Part shown: positions 16,220 to 24,621 of the stretch, in pieces
Layout: the number at the start of each line of letters is the position of its first letter
How positions within the stretch are numbered: the first letter of the stretch is position 1
Origin: Flavimaricola sp.
GTDB lineage: Bacteria; Pseudomonadota; Alphaproteobacteria; Rhodobacterales; Rhodobacteraceae
NCBI GenBank assembly: GCA_020629175.1
Contig: JAHDDU010000021.1
Location: 6,140-43,941 of the forward strand
Length of the DNA stretch: 37,802 nucleotides
Reading direction: 5' to 3'
Notes under the pieces: generated by a model
What the model saw: the letters and a program-made list of their open reading frames with translations, nothing else
What the model was told of the DNA's origin: nothing
Databases searched by the model: none
Program-made: the position numbers and the translations under genes

Positions 16220-19072
16220 ATGTCCTACAGCCCCACGACCTACGACACCTACGATTTCGCCAATCGCCGCCACATCGGCCCATCGCCGTCCGAAATGGCG
16301 CAGATGTTGCAGGCCGTGGGCGCGCCGGACCTTGACGCTCTGATCGCCCAGACGGTGCCAGAGAGTATCCGCCAAAAAGACCCACTCACCTGGACGCCGC
16401 TGGCAGAGCATGAGTTGCTCGACATGATGCGCGGGGTTGCGGCCAAGAACACAGTCATGATCAGCCTGATCGGCCAGGGGTATTACGGGACGGTCACGCC
16501 CCCCGCGATCCAGCGCAACATCCTTGAAAACCCTGCGTGGTACACGGCCTACACGCCTTATCAGCCCGAGATTGCGCAGGGCCGTCTTGAGGCGCTGTTG
16601 AACTACCAGACGATGGTGGCGGATCTGACCGGCCTGCCCGTGGCAAATGCGTCCCTGCTCGACGAAGCGACAGCTGCGGCCGAGGCGATGACCATGGCCC
16701 AGCGCGGCGCCAAATCCAAAGCCAAGGCATTCTTCGTGGACGAAAACTGCCACCCCCAGACCATCGCCGTGGTTGAGACCCGCGCCCTGCCTTTGGGGAT
16801 CGAGGTCATCGTCGGCCCCGCTGCGCAAATGCAACCCAGCGAGGTGTTCGGCGCGCTGTTCCAATATCCGGGCACCTATGGTGACGTCATCGACTACACC
16901 AGTGAGATCGCCGCATTGCACGAGGCCAAGGCCATCGCAGTTGTGGCCACGGACCTTCTGGCCCTGACGATGCTCAAAGAACCGGGCCAGATGGGGGCTG
17001 ACATTGCTATCGGGTCCTCGCAACGGTTCGGCGTGCCGATGGGCTACGGCGGCCCGCACGCGGCCTTTATGTCCTGCTCGGATGCGCTCAAACGGTCTAT
17101 GCCCGGGCGGATTGTTGGCGTTAGCGTCGATGCGCGCGGCAACAAGGCGTACCGCCTGTCGCTCCAAACCCGCGAGCAGCACATCCGGCGCGAAAAAGCC
17201 ACGTCCAACGTTTGCACCGCTCAGGCTCTGCTGGCTGTAATGGCGAGTTTTTACACAGTGTTCCACGGCCCCGAGGGTCTGCGCGCCATTGCAGAGCGCG
17301 TGCATTTCTTGACCGGGCGGCTCTATCGCGCGCTGAAGGCCGCGGGGGCCAAGATCGGGCCGAAGGATTACTTTGACACAATCACCGTCGAGGTCGGCGT
17401 GGGACAAGCAGGCATTCTGGCCGCTGCGCGTGCCGAGGGCGTTAATCTGCGCAAGATCGGCAGCGACCGGATTGGCATTAGCCTGGACGAAACCTCGGAC
17501 GAGCAGGTGCTGATGCGGGTCCTCCGCGCCTTTGGTATCCACATCGCCCCCCCCCATCGCGGAACGCTCGGGTTTGCCAAGGAGATGGTCCGCACGACAG
17601 ATTACCTCACCCACCCCGTGTTCCACATGAACCGGGCCGAGAGTGAGATGATGCGCTACATGCGCCGCCTGTCAGACCGCGATCTGGCGCTGGACCGGGC
17701 GATGATCCCACTGGGGTCCTGCACGATGAAGCTGAACGCCGCCGCCGAAATGATGCCGATCACCTGGCCCGAGTTCGGCGCGCTGCACCCCTTCTGCCCG
17801 CCCGATCAGGCAGCAGGCTACACCCATGCCATCAACGACCTGCATGACAAGCTCTGCGAAATTACCGGCTATGATGCGATGTCGATGCAGCCAAACTCTG
17901 GCGCGCAGGGCGAATATGCTGGCCTGCTGACCATCGCGGCCTACCATCGTGCGCGCGGCGATCTGGAGCGGAACATCTGCCTCATTCCGATGTCCGCCCA
18001 CGGTACCAACCCGGCCTCTGCGCAGATGGCGGGGATGAAGGTTGTTGTCGTCAAATCCGCATCTAACGGCGACGTAGACCTTGATGACTTCCGATCCAAG
18101 GCTGCCGAGGCGGGCGACAACCTCGCGGCCTGCATGATCACCTACCCCTCCACCCACGGCGTGTTTGAGGAGACAGTGCGCGAGATTTGCGACATCACGC
18201 ATGAGCACGGTGGTCAGGTCTACCTCGACGGGGCGAACCTCAATGCGATGGTCGGCCTCGTAAAACCGGGCGAGATCGGCTCGGATGTCAGCCACTTGAA
18301 CTTGCACAAGACCTTTGCCATCCCCCATGGCGGCGGCGGCCCCGGCATGGGCCCCATCGGTGTAAAGGCCCACCTCGCCCCGTATCTGCCCGGCCACCCC
18401 GAAGGCGCGGGCGACGAAGGTCCGGTGAGTGCGGCACCCTATGGCTCGGCCTCGATCCTGCTGATCTCATGGGCCTATTGTCTGATGATGGGTGGCGAAG
18501 GTTTGACGCAAGCGACGCGTGTGGCAATCCTCAACGCGAACTACATCGCCGCCGAACTTCGCGGCAGCTATGATATTCTGTTCATGGGCAACAAGGGGCG
18601 TGTGGCGCATGAGTGCATTCTAGACACCCGGCCCTTTGCAGAAGTGGGCGTCACCGTTGATGACATCGCCAAGCGACTGATCGACAATGGCTTTCACGCG
18701 CCGACAATGTCCTGGCCGGTGTCTGGCACGCTGATGGTGGAACCGACCGAGAGTGAGACGAAGGCAGAGATTGACCGCTTTATCACAGCACTCAAATCAA
18801 TCCGGGATGAAATCCGCGAGATCGAAGCAGGCGATATCACGCACGAAGCCTCCCCCCTCGCCCATGCGCCCCACACGGTCGAAGACCTCGTGGCGGATTG
18901 GACCCGCAGCTATCCGCGTGAAAAGGGATGTTTCCCACCCGGTGCGTTCCGAGTGGACAAATACTGGCCCCCAGTGGGCCGGGTCGACAATGTCTTTGGT
19001 GATCGCAACCTGATCTGCACCTGCCCACCACTCACGGAATACGCAGAAGATCTGGAAAAAGCAGACGCTTAA
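16220..19072 (+). CDS. gcvP: Glycine dehydrogenase (decarboxylating), P protein
   Basis: GcvP is the PLP enzyme that decarboxylates glycine and loads the aminomethyl group on GcvH. The 950-residue length is that of the fused homodimeric form. The N-terminal half has [14 protein letters not shown] and [19 protein letters not shown]; the C-terminal half has the PLP lysine Lys697 in [20 protein letters not shown], and [10 protein letters not shown]. The open frame extends upstream into gcvH, but GGAGA six bases before the ATG at 16220 and the [20 protein letters not shown] start are convincing. The L protein (dihydrolipoamide dehydrogenase) is not in the window. A hairpin follows the stop. Confidence 0.97.
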   Translation: MSYSPTTYDTYDFANRRHIGPSPSEMAQMLQAVGAPDLDALIAQTVPESIRQKDPLTWTPLAEHELLDMMRGVAAKNTVMISLIGQGYYGTVTPPAIQRNILENPAWYTAYTPYQPEIAQGRLEALLNYQTMVADLTGLPVANASLLDEATAAAEAMTMAQRGAKSKAKAFFVDENCHPQTIAVVETRALPLGIEVIVGPAAQMQPSEVFGALFQYPGTYGDVIDYTSEIAALHEAKAIAVVATDLLALTMLKEPGQMGADIAIGSSQRFGVPMGYGGPHAAFMSCSDALKRSMPGRIVGVSVDARGNKAYRLSLQTREQHIRREKATSNVCTAQALLAVMASFYTVFHGPEGLRAIAERVHFLTGRLYRALKAAGAKIGPKDYFDTITVEVGVGQAGILAAARAEGVNLRKIGSDRIGISLDETSDEQVLMRVLRAFGIHIAPPHRGTLGFAKEMVRTTDYLTHPVFHMNRAESEMMRYMRRLSDRDLALDRAMIPLGSCTMKLNAAAEMMPITWPEFGALHPFCPPDQAAGYTHAINDLHDKLCEITGYDAMSMQPNSGAQGEYAGLLTIAAYHRARGDLERNICLIPMSAHGTNPASAQMAGMKVVVVKSASNGDVDLDDFRSKAAEAGDNLAACMITYPSTHGVFEETVREICDITHEHGGQVYLDGANLNAMVGLVKPGEIGSDVSHLNLHKTFAIPHGGGGPGMGPIGVKAHLAPYLPGHPEGAGDEGPVSAAPYGSASILLISWAYCLMMGGEGLTQATRVAILNANYIAAELRGSYDILFMGNKGRVAHECILDTRPFAEVGVTVDDIAKRLIDNGFHAPTMSWPVSGTLMVEPTESETKAEIDRFITALKSIRDEIREIEAGDITHEASPLAHAPHTVEDLVADWTRSYPREKGCFPPGAFRVDKYWPPVGRVDNVFGDRNLICTCPPLTEYAEDLEKADA

Positions 19073-19081
19073 ATACGGTGG

Positions 19082-19113
19082 AGCGGCGCGGTGGTCACGT
19101 TCATCGCGCCGCT
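19082..19113. terminator. Hairpin between convergent gcvP and peroxiredoxin-like genes
   Basis: AGCGGCGCG (19082-19090) and CGCGCCGCT (19105-19113) are perfect 9-base arms around a 14-base loop, ten bases after the gcvP stop and just before the end of the opposing gene. No clear T-run follows, so it may be a terminator in both directions. Confidence 0.6.
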
Positions 19114-19118
19114 GCCCG

Positions 19119-19640
19119 TTAACATCCGACACCTTGTGCCGGGTACATTGTCTCTATTGCCGCCTTGGCTCCGGCGATGAACATTTTTAGGTCAGGCCGG
19201 GCAAAAGGAATGCTCGAGATGGCTGCCATATAAAGACGCTGATCCCCACGGATGAGAAAGCTTGCAGGCTCGGCGAAAGCGACCTTCTGGTTGCGCTGCA
19301 TGTCATTCGAGATGTAGAGGCCCCAGCTTTCCGCGTCTTGCACCGACAGCCCGTAGGCAACTGGAAATTCCGCCAACCCCCATTCTTCTTGCGCCCGCAG
19401 CGCGTCATCTTTTGTGTCCATTGAGGCCAACAGAATGTTCAGGCCCGCATCCTCGATATCTGTGCGGAGCGCCGTCAGCCGGCGCAAATACTCTTCGCAC
19501 AGATCGCAGTGGTAGCCCCGGTAAATCATAAGCCATGTAAAGCTAAGCGGCATCTGGCTACTCAAGGACCATGTGGTCCCATCGCACAGCGGCAATGTGA
19601 GGTTTGGGGACTTGGTATCAGGCGTCAATTTGGTGAACAT
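19119..19640 (-). CDS. Peroxiredoxin-like thioredoxin-fold protein
   Basis: This 173-residue protein has the AhpC/TSA-type thioredoxin fold: an N-terminal PLCDGTTWSLSS segment, then the strand FTWLMIYRGYHCDLCEEYLR with the redox pair Cys45 and Cys48, then LRRLTALRTDIEDAGLNILL and ASFLIRGDQRLYMAAISS. The R-G-x-x-C-x-x-C arrangement resembles the PRX-like subgroup, not the classical TxxC peroxiredoxin site. It probably reduces peroxides or disulfides in the cytoplasm, since no export signal is visible. It lies 125 bases downstream of the nitroreductase gene on the same strand, with a separate spacer, so membership in that operon is possible but unproven. Confidence 0.85.
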   Translation of the reverse strand: MFTKLTPDTKSPNLTLPLCDGTTWSLSSQMPLSFTWLMIYRGYHCDLCEEYLRRLTALRTDIEDAGLNILLASMDTKDDALRAQEEWGLAEFPVAYGLSVQDAESWGLYISNDMQRNQKVAFAEPASFLIRGDQRLYMAAISSIPFARPDLKMFIAGAKAAIETMYPAQGVGC

Positions 19641-19765
19641 ATCATCATTATCAGCCGGTCGAGGACCGACATGCTTGCTTGAAATTCAACAAAATAACGG
19701 TCGCTGCCGAGAATGGTTCCACACATGACGCAAGGTCAGTTTTGAACGCCTCCGCTTTGATCTCC

Positions 19766-20725
19766 TCAGATCATAAGCGAGCCTAGCGGCAATCGCGCCC
19801 GAGGCGGAGGCGATGCCGTTGGCGCGCCAAATCGGATCACCTGAACCAAACGGCGATCATCTGCTAGACCAAGCCGCTGACAAATGGCCCGATTGCTCTC
19901 TTCTGCATCCGCGAGGGAGGCCATCGGCCAGCCGGCCATACCGCGCTGCGTAGCCTCCAGCCACATCCGCAAATAGGCGCGTCCGGTGTCCAATGGATGC
20001 TCGTCAGAAGGACGGTGAAAACACGCGATGGCAGCGGCAGACATGGTCACCTTCGCCTCAGCCGTAACCAACCCGCTTAGACGCAAGCGCTCGAGCCAAG
20101 GCCACCACGGCCCGAGTGTTTTGTCGGCCAGTTTAGCCATGAACGGAGACAGGCGCAGTGCCTCGTATGACATTCCATCCGTCCCATAGCCCTTTGCATC
20201 AGGGCTCAGCCGCATCCACTCCAAAAGCTCGGCCCGAAAGGCATCATCGCGCAGGATGTCGAGGCTGACCTTGTCGTTCAGATTGGCGAGCCACCGCACC
20301 GTCGCGGCGTCTGACACCAAAGTCATGTCAGACCGCGCCCAGTCCCGCAGCCGCTTGGCACCAAAAGGGCCGCGGTGAGTAAACCGCGCGTCCAATGCCG
20401 GATAGAGAGCGTCCGCCTTCGCCGCACCACGCATTTCAAATCGGGCGATGGGCCGGAGCGGACCTTCGCCCTCCTCCCCCCACAGGCTCGAAATCTCAAC
20501 CCCGATTCCCTCCGCGCTCATCGCAAGCGCTGTCGCCTCAAGCGCGGCCCCGCAGGACAAGAGCAAATCGCGCTGCTCGGGGTCACCGACGGTAAGCGCT
20601 TTGGACGTGTCGCACCACACTTCCACCGTCCAGTCGTTGCGCCGCCACCGGGCGGGTTGCGTGTTGTGGACAGATGGCGCGAGGCTTGCAGCCGCCACGA
20701 TCCGCTCAAATTGTACGTCGTCCAT
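19766..20725 (-). CDS. Acg-type nitroreductase-fold flavoprotein (last gene of four-gene operon)
   Basis: This 319-residue protein shows nitroreductase-family marks: the FMN-contact motif ASLAPSVHNTQPARWR at residues 13-28, then a central helical region. The C-terminal GRAYLRMWLEATQRGMAGWP and NRAICQRLGLADDRRLVQVI segments match the Acg/Rv2032-like branch. Such proteins bind FMN; many Acg members show little classical nitroreduction, and some relatives act on peptide or thiazoline substrates. Its ATG overlaps the stop of the upstream membrane-protein gene by one base (TAATG), so the two are translationally coupled. Together with the ThiF protein it recalls mycobacterial Rv1355c (MoeY), in which both domains sit in one chain. 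That comparison is from memory. Substrate unknown. Confidence 0.85.
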   Translation of the reverse strand: MDDVQFERIVAAASLAPSVHNTQPARWRRNDWTVEVWCDTSKALTVGDPEQRDLLLSCGAALEATALAMSAEGIGVEISSLWGEEGEGPLRPIARFEMRGAAKADALYPALDARFTHRGPFGAKRLRDWARSDMTLVSDAATVRWLANLNDKVSLDILRDDAFRAELLEWMRLSPDAKGYGTDGMSYEALRLSPFMAKLADKTLGPWWPWLERLRLSGLVTAEAKVTMSAAAIACFHRPSDEHPLDTGRAYLRMWLEATQRGMAGWPMASLADAEESNRAICQRLGLADDRRLVQVIRFGAPTASPPPRARLPLGSLMI

Positions 20726-21912
20726 TACGGTGCCTTTTGTGCCAACAGCGCCGCCATACGCTGTGCTGCTGCCAATTCCAACTCTGTCGCAGAAGATGCC
20801 GCGACGGAGGGCATGGAAACGGCAACAAGCCGCAAGGGATCAGCAGAAATCCACAGGATGTGGCTCGCGTCATAGCGCTTGAACAAATGCGTCGCATAAT
20901 CGCGTTGCAGGCCTTCGGGACGTAGGTCACTCCGTCGTAAAACGGGCGTTTGCGCAAAGATATCTGCGAGCACCGCCGCATCTAGATCGGCCAAGGCCTC
21001 AGCCTCGATTACCGCTGCCCCTTCGACCATCGGGTGCCGCTGTAGTCCGCGCAGAAATGTGAGCGCGTCGCCCTCTGCATGGGCGAGATTTTGCATCAGC
21101 GAATGGCTTTGCCGTTCCGCCCGGACATGACGCGCCTCATTCAGGACCGAGCCTGCGAGCATCGCCGCCATGATCACCGTTCCGGCCACCATGGCCTCAT
21201 CCCAGGTCATGCTCCACGCGACCGCCACAAAACCGGACGCTGCGATGGCCGCGACCACGACGGCCCCAAAGCCCAGCACACTGGCCCGGTGCCGCGCGTC
21301 TGTTCCACCCAGGCCAATGCCAAGCCAACACAGAAACAGCACCGCAACGGGCGAGGCACGTACCGGAACGCCCATCTTTACGGTCAGAAAATCAACAACT
21401 GCAAAGGGCACCAACAGGATAAGGGATAGGCCCAGCCGCTCCACCGTGCGGTTTTCAGATGTCGACAGGCTGTCACGGTCGCGCAGCAGAACAAGCGCGC
21501 CACAAATGATCAGGCCGCCCACCTGAAACATGAGCAGCGCAATGACCCGCACTGCCTCTGGCGCGATAGGGAGCACGGCCCAAAGGGTAAATAGTGCGGC
21601 CCCACCCAGCACATAGACCTTGGCCAGCCACGGCGCGTGGCGACGCAGCAGCCCTTCGGTCAGGATCAAAACGGCAAGCGGGATCCAGGCGGCAGCGATG
21701 ATCACCACAGCCGAGAACAGCGCCATATCCGTGATCGTGGCGAGCGCACGGGCGGCGAAGAGCGCCATGGTCACGCGAATGCCAAAGAGGAATCGCCGGT
21801 TCAGCGGATCCCATGCGCCCCGGCTGGAAATCACACGAAACAACGCCCAGAGCCCAACCAGTGCGGCGGCAGACAGGAACAGTTCCGCAAGAAGGGGAGC
21901 GGCGCTGATCAC
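20725..21912 (-). CDS. Polytopic membrane protein with cytosolic C-terminal domain
   Basis: I do not recognise this 395-residue protein by name. Residues 1-260 hold eight or nine hydrophobic segments (for example LLAELFLSAAALVGLWALF, VVIIAAAWIPLAVLIL, GLIICGALVLL, VVVAAIAASGFVAVAW). About 135 soluble residues follow, with a coiled-coil-like start (LNEARHVRAERQSHSLMQNL). The end (HILWISADPLRLVAVSMPSV, then a helix ELELAAAQRMAALL) looks like the last strands and helix of a GAF-type sensor domain; this is weak inference. The frame is open to 21969, but a GTG at 21912 overlaps the ThiF stop (GTGA) and begins the first membrane helix directly. It could be a sensor, anchor or transporter for the operon. 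Confidence 0.8.
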   Translation of the reverse strand: MISAAPLLAELFLSAAALVGLWALFRVISSRGAWDPLNRRFLFGIRVTMALFAARALATITDMALFSAVVIIAAAWIPLAVLILTEGLLRRHAPWLAKVYVLGGAALFTLWAVLPIAPEAVRVIALLMFQVGGLIICGALVLLRDRDSLSTSENRTVERLGLSLILLVPFAVVDFLTVKMGVPVRASPVAVLFLCWLGIGLGGTDARHRASVLGFGAVVVAAIAASGFVAVAWSMTWDEAMVAGTVIMAAMLAGSVLNEARHVRAERQSHSLMQNLAHAEGDALTFLRGLQRHPMVEGAAVIEAEALADLDAAVLADIFAQTPVLRRSDLRPEGLQRDYATHLFKRYDASHILWISADPLRLVAVSMPSVAASSATELELAAAQRMAALLAQKAP

Positions 21913-22775
21913 CCGGCAATCTTTCGCAAAAATCGCCGCACGAGGGGGCGGATGAGGGCCGCGAGCCACGCAGGCTTGGGCCGTTCGACCCGCGCGGCAT
22001 AGGGGTTGAAAAACCAGCCGCGATTGTCGGCGCCACGAGGCCGCCCCAGCACCGCGTTTACCACTTCATAGGCCATCAACTGGCCTGTGGTGATCACCAT
22101 CGGCGCAAAAGACATCCGGCTCGATTTACCGGTGACGACATCACCAACCATGTCGAGATCGATGTATTTACGCGAAGAAGAGTGGATAACCACATGTTCT
22201 GCCTCGCAAAAGAAGGCCTGATCCCTTTGCTCTTGTGTCAAAGCATCCCAGGCGGTGTTTTGTGTTGGATAGCCTAGCCGCTCTTCATGCGGGGTGTCGC
22301 CCGGCGCTGTGACGTATACGGAGGGCAGTGGTGAGGCATAGGCGTCAATTACCGATTTGCCCGCGGCGCGCGCCGTTCGGTATAAAAGCAGCGATGCGCC
22401 GAGGTCATCGGTGCCATTTACGACCACGGCAGAAACGGCGACGGACGCCTCGACGTGATCAGGCCAATCTTCATGATAAACAGTGATTTGCAGCTCGGGG
22501 TTAATCCGCAAGAGTGCATCCCGGCTGGCGTCAGCCTTGTGCTGATCGACAGTATCAACAAAGCAAAACACCTGCCGATTGAGGTTTGAGACTTCAAAGC
22601 TGTCGATGTCCGCGATGATCAGATGGCCCACACCTATCCGCGCAAGCGCCAGAAGACAGGCGCCGCCCATTCCGCCGGTACCACAGACGAAAACAGTGGC
22701 CCCGCGTAAGGTGGCCTGTTCGTCTGCTGTGACAAAGCCAATGTTGCGGCGCGTCATTTCCGAATAGGTGAACAT
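21909..22775 (-). CDS. ThiF/MoeB/E1-like adenylyltransferase
   Basis: This 288-residue protein has the E1-like ATP-binding fold: CGTGGMGGACLLALARIGVG with the glycine loop at residues 32-38, IADIDSFEVSNLNRQVF with Asp56, Asn66 and Arg67, Lys80 in QHKADASRD, and Asp123-Asp124 in VVVNGTDDLGAS. These are the residues that bind Mg-ATP and help adenylate a C-terminal carboxylate in the family. It has four Cys and no CxxC zinc pairs. No catalytic-cysteine loop as in MoeB or ubiquitin E1 is obvious. Tight spacing (six bases after the GNAT-like gene, GTGA overlap with the membrane-protein gene) puts it in a coupled operon. No ubiquitin-like or ThiS/MoaD-like partner is seen nearby. Substrate unknown. 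Confidence 0.9.
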   Translation of the reverse strand: MFTYSEMTRRNIGFVTADEQATLRGATVFVCGTGGMGGACLLALARIGVGHLIIADIDSFEVSNLNRQVFCFVDTVDQHKADASRDALLRINPELQITVYHEDWPDHVEASVAVSAVVVNGTDDLGASLLLYRTARAAGKSVIDAYASPLPSVYVTAPGDTPHEERLGYPTQNTAWDALTQEQRDQAFFCEAEHVVIHSSSRKYIDLDMVGDVVTGKSSRMSFAPMVITTGQLMAYEVVNAVLGRPRGADNRGWFFNPYAARVERPKPAWLAALIRPLVRRFLRKIAG

Positions 22776-22781
22776 CAGCGC

Positions 22782-23741
22782 TTAACCTTCTGATCTTTTG
22801 CTGTTTTGCGGCCTCAAAATTGACCAGTCTTTTGACGCATCAAGCCAATAGACCAGCGGCAGGATCACCCGGCCCAGCATCGCCATCCCCCCCGTGATAA
22901 GCAGGCCCAACACAGCGGTCTTTGGCACGTCGCGGGTGAGGTAGCGGCGGACGGCAGCCATGTCCATTTGCCCCAGCTGCAACACATCATCGCCGCGGTC
23001 GTAATCCAGCGCCTCGGCGCAATAGTCATTGAACCGGGCATCGCGGTGTTTGGGAGCCTCGTCCCATGTTTTCTTAAGGTCGTCGGACCCACCGGTATAG
23101 GCGTTGGTGATGACAAACCGGTCCTCATCAAACCTCGCATCATTGCCCACGCCAAACACAAAGCGATGATGCGCCATAATGCGCCGGGCAAGGATCAGAT
23201 GCGGTAATGTCCGGCGGCCTGCATCGGGGCTGGGCCAGACGTCCGAGAACATCCCCGTGACCATCCCCACCACCGCTGGCACCTGTGTGACATTGGAAAT
23301 CCAGATCGGACGGAACTGCTTGCGAAAAAATATCAGGAAACACGTCAGGCCATACAGCACCCAGCTCAGTGATTTGGAGCGTTCGTCGGGATCCACCATC
23401 ACAAGGCCCAGGTGTAGAACTTCGGTCGGATCAGGCTCGGTTTCGATGGTCATGACAGCCAGAGCGTTAAAGGCCACGGGCGTCCCGTCCTTGCGGGTCA
23501 CGAGGGTGATGATGCTATCGCTCATCCGATCCCGATCCGCCGCGAAGACGCCATAGGTCAGGCTTCCCGCATCCAGCGTCCGCCCCGCGATCTGGCGCAG
23601 GTCAGCGCTCAGCTGGTGCAATGCGCCCTCCTCCATCCAGCGGCCGGGACGTTCGACAATCCGCACCCGCAGGTCCCGCCCAGAGCGCAGGGAAACGTCT
23701 AAGTATCTGCTGCCAAGAGATCGCAGCGCAGGTCCGATCAT
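22782..23741 (-). CDS. GNAT-like protein with C-terminal membrane segment (first gene of four-gene operon)
   Basis: This 319-residue protein starts with MIGPALRSLGSRYLDVSLRS. A central part (GTPVAFNALAVM, LHLGLVMVDPDERSKSLSWV) has the V-x-P-x-x-R-x-x-x-L pattern of the acetyl-CoA/acyl-CoA site of GNAT-fold transferases, so acyl transfer is possible but not proved. Near residues 283-308 a hydrophobic stretch (LGLLITGGMAMLGRVILPLV) would place the C-terminus in the membrane. The frame is open to 23792; I chose the ATG at 23741 because AAGGAG lies eight bases before it. The gene is divergent from imuA and is followed by the ThiF gene after six bases. The role is unknown. Confidence 0.75.
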   Translation of the reverse strand: MIGPALRSLGSRYLDVSLRSGRDLRVRIVERPGRWMEEGALHQLSADLRQIAGRTLDAGSLTYGVFAADRDRMSDSIITLVTRKDGTPVAFNALAVMTIETEPDPTEVLHLGLVMVDPDERSKSLSWVLYGLTCFLIFFRKQFRPIWISNVTQVPAVVGMVTGMFSDVWPSPDAGRRTLPHLILARRIMAHHRFVFGVGNDARFDEDRFVITNAYTGGSDDLKKTWDEAPKHRDARFNDYCAEALDYDRGDDVLQLGQMDMAAVRRYLTRDVPKTAVLGLLITGGMAMLGRVILPLVYWLDASKDWSILRPQNSKRSEG

Positions 23742-23764
23742 TGCGATCTCCTTTTGATAGTTGA

Positions 23765-23792
23765 AGTGTATCAGCAAGGCCCTGCACCACAA
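23765..23792 (-). promoter_or_regulatory. Possible promoter of the four-gene operon
   Basis: On the minus strand TTGTGG (23787-23792) and TACACT (23765-23770) are 16 bases apart, about 23 bases before the ATG at 23741. This is a moderate sigma-70 match in a short spacer. Confidence 0.3.
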
Positions 23793-23827
23793 GCACGGCT
23801 TTCCTCACCTGCGCCTGCGCAAAATGT

Positions 23828-23857
23828 TTGACGCAAGCGGGCGACTCGGAGTAGAAC
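23828..23857 (+). promoter_or_regulatory. Candidate imuA promoter overlapped by the LexA box
   Basis: TTGACG (23828-23833) and TAGAAC (23852-23857) are 18 bases apart. The -10 box shares four bases with the first half of the SOS box, so LexA binding would block RNA polymerase. Confidence 0.5.
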
Positions 23858-23868
23858 AAAGTAGGAAC
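23854..23868. promoter_or_regulatory. LexA (SOS) box, GAAC-N7-GAAC
   Basis: GAAC at 23854-23857 and GAAC at 23865-23868 are separated by exactly seven bases. This is the direct-repeat LexA site known for alphaproteobacteria (GTTC-N7-GTTC on the other strand). A third GAAC follows at 23873-23876. The site lies 21 bases before the imuA start, in the spacer shared with the divergent four-gene operon. Confidence 0.88.
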
Positions 23869-23889
23869 ATTTGAACTGTAGGAGTCCTC

Positions 23890-24594
23890 TTGTCGTGCCC
23901 GCCCCGCCCCTCTGTCACCGAAACGCTGCGCGCCAAACTGCAGCAGATCGAAGGATCTGGTCCCGCGAAACAGCGGCCAGAGGCGCATTTACCCACCTTG
24001 AACGAGGTGTTCGTGACCATGCCCACGGATGCCGCCGGCCCGGGGTTTGTGATGGCGCATCTGCCGCAGGATCTGGACAAGCCGGTGCTGTGGATACAGG
24101 ACAGCATGTCCCAACGCGAAAGCGGGCGGCCCTATCTGGCGGGTCTTGCCAAACCGCCCCAGCTGTTGTGCCTGACCGTCACCCGCGCGGTCGACGTGCT
24201 CTGGGCAATGGAACAGGGGTTGGGCTGCACCGATCTGGGCGCTGTGGTGGCCGAGGTCTGGGGCGATGCACCAGCCGTGGATTTCACCGCAACCAAACGG
24301 CTGGCCCTGCGGGCCGAGGCGCATGCCGTACCCGCCTGGCTGCTCCGCCGCGCCGCCGCGCCCAACCTGAGTGCGGCGCGCACCCGCTGGCGTCTGGGGT
24401 CTGCTCCCTCAGCGCCTGCGCCCTTCAACCCGCGCGCACCCGGCGCCGCCCGCTGGGAGGTGGAGCTGTTTCGCGCCCGGGGACAGACGCCCGGCCGCTG
24501 GATCGCCAGCTATGACCGCGCCAGTCATCAGATGCAGTTTGACACAGCAGCCCCGGCCAAACAGCCCACGCCTCTGGCACACCGCATGGGCTAG
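23890..24594 (+). CDS. imuA: SOS mutasome accessory protein ImuA
   Basis: ImuA is a RecA/SulA-related accessory protein that works with ImuB and DnaE2 in translesion synthesis after DNA damage. The 234-residue protein matches the short alphaproteobacterial form in context and pattern: LPTLNEVFVTMPTDAAGPGF, VLWIQDSMSQRESGRPY and VTRAVDVLWAMEQGL, followed by TKRLALRAEAHAVPAWLL and a C-terminal WEVELFRARG segment. No intact Walker A motif is seen. The start is a TTG with AGGAG five bases upstream. A LexA box lies just before it and imuB follows after 27 bases, as expected for an imuAB-dnaE2 cassette. Confidence 0.9.
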   Translation: MSCPPRPSVTETLRAKLQQIEGSGPAKQRPEAHLPTLNEVFVTMPTDAAGPGFVMAHLPQDLDKPVLWIQDSMSQRESGRPYLAGLAKPPQLLCLTVTRAVDVLWAMEQGLGCTDLGAVVAEVWGDAPAVDFTATKRLALRAEAHAVPAWLLRRAAAPNLSAARTRWRLGSAPSAPAPFNPRAPGAARWEVELFRARGQTPGRWIASYDRASHQMQFDTAAPAKQPTPLAHRMG

Positions 24595-24621
24595 ACGTCC
24601 CAGCCCCGGAGGCCTTATCGC

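Noticed and set aside
16172..17626. A 484-codon open frame antisense to gcvP
   Set aside because: It lies fully opposite a clear gcvP, its residues are the His/Arg/Gly-rich mix expected from reading a GC-rich gene backwards, and no domain is visible.
19625..19726. A 33-codon minus-strand frame between the nitroreductase and peroxiredoxin-like genes, considered as a precursor peptide for the ThiF-nitroreductase pair
   Set aside because: It has no ribosome binding site, no precursor-like core and overlaps the start of the next gene.
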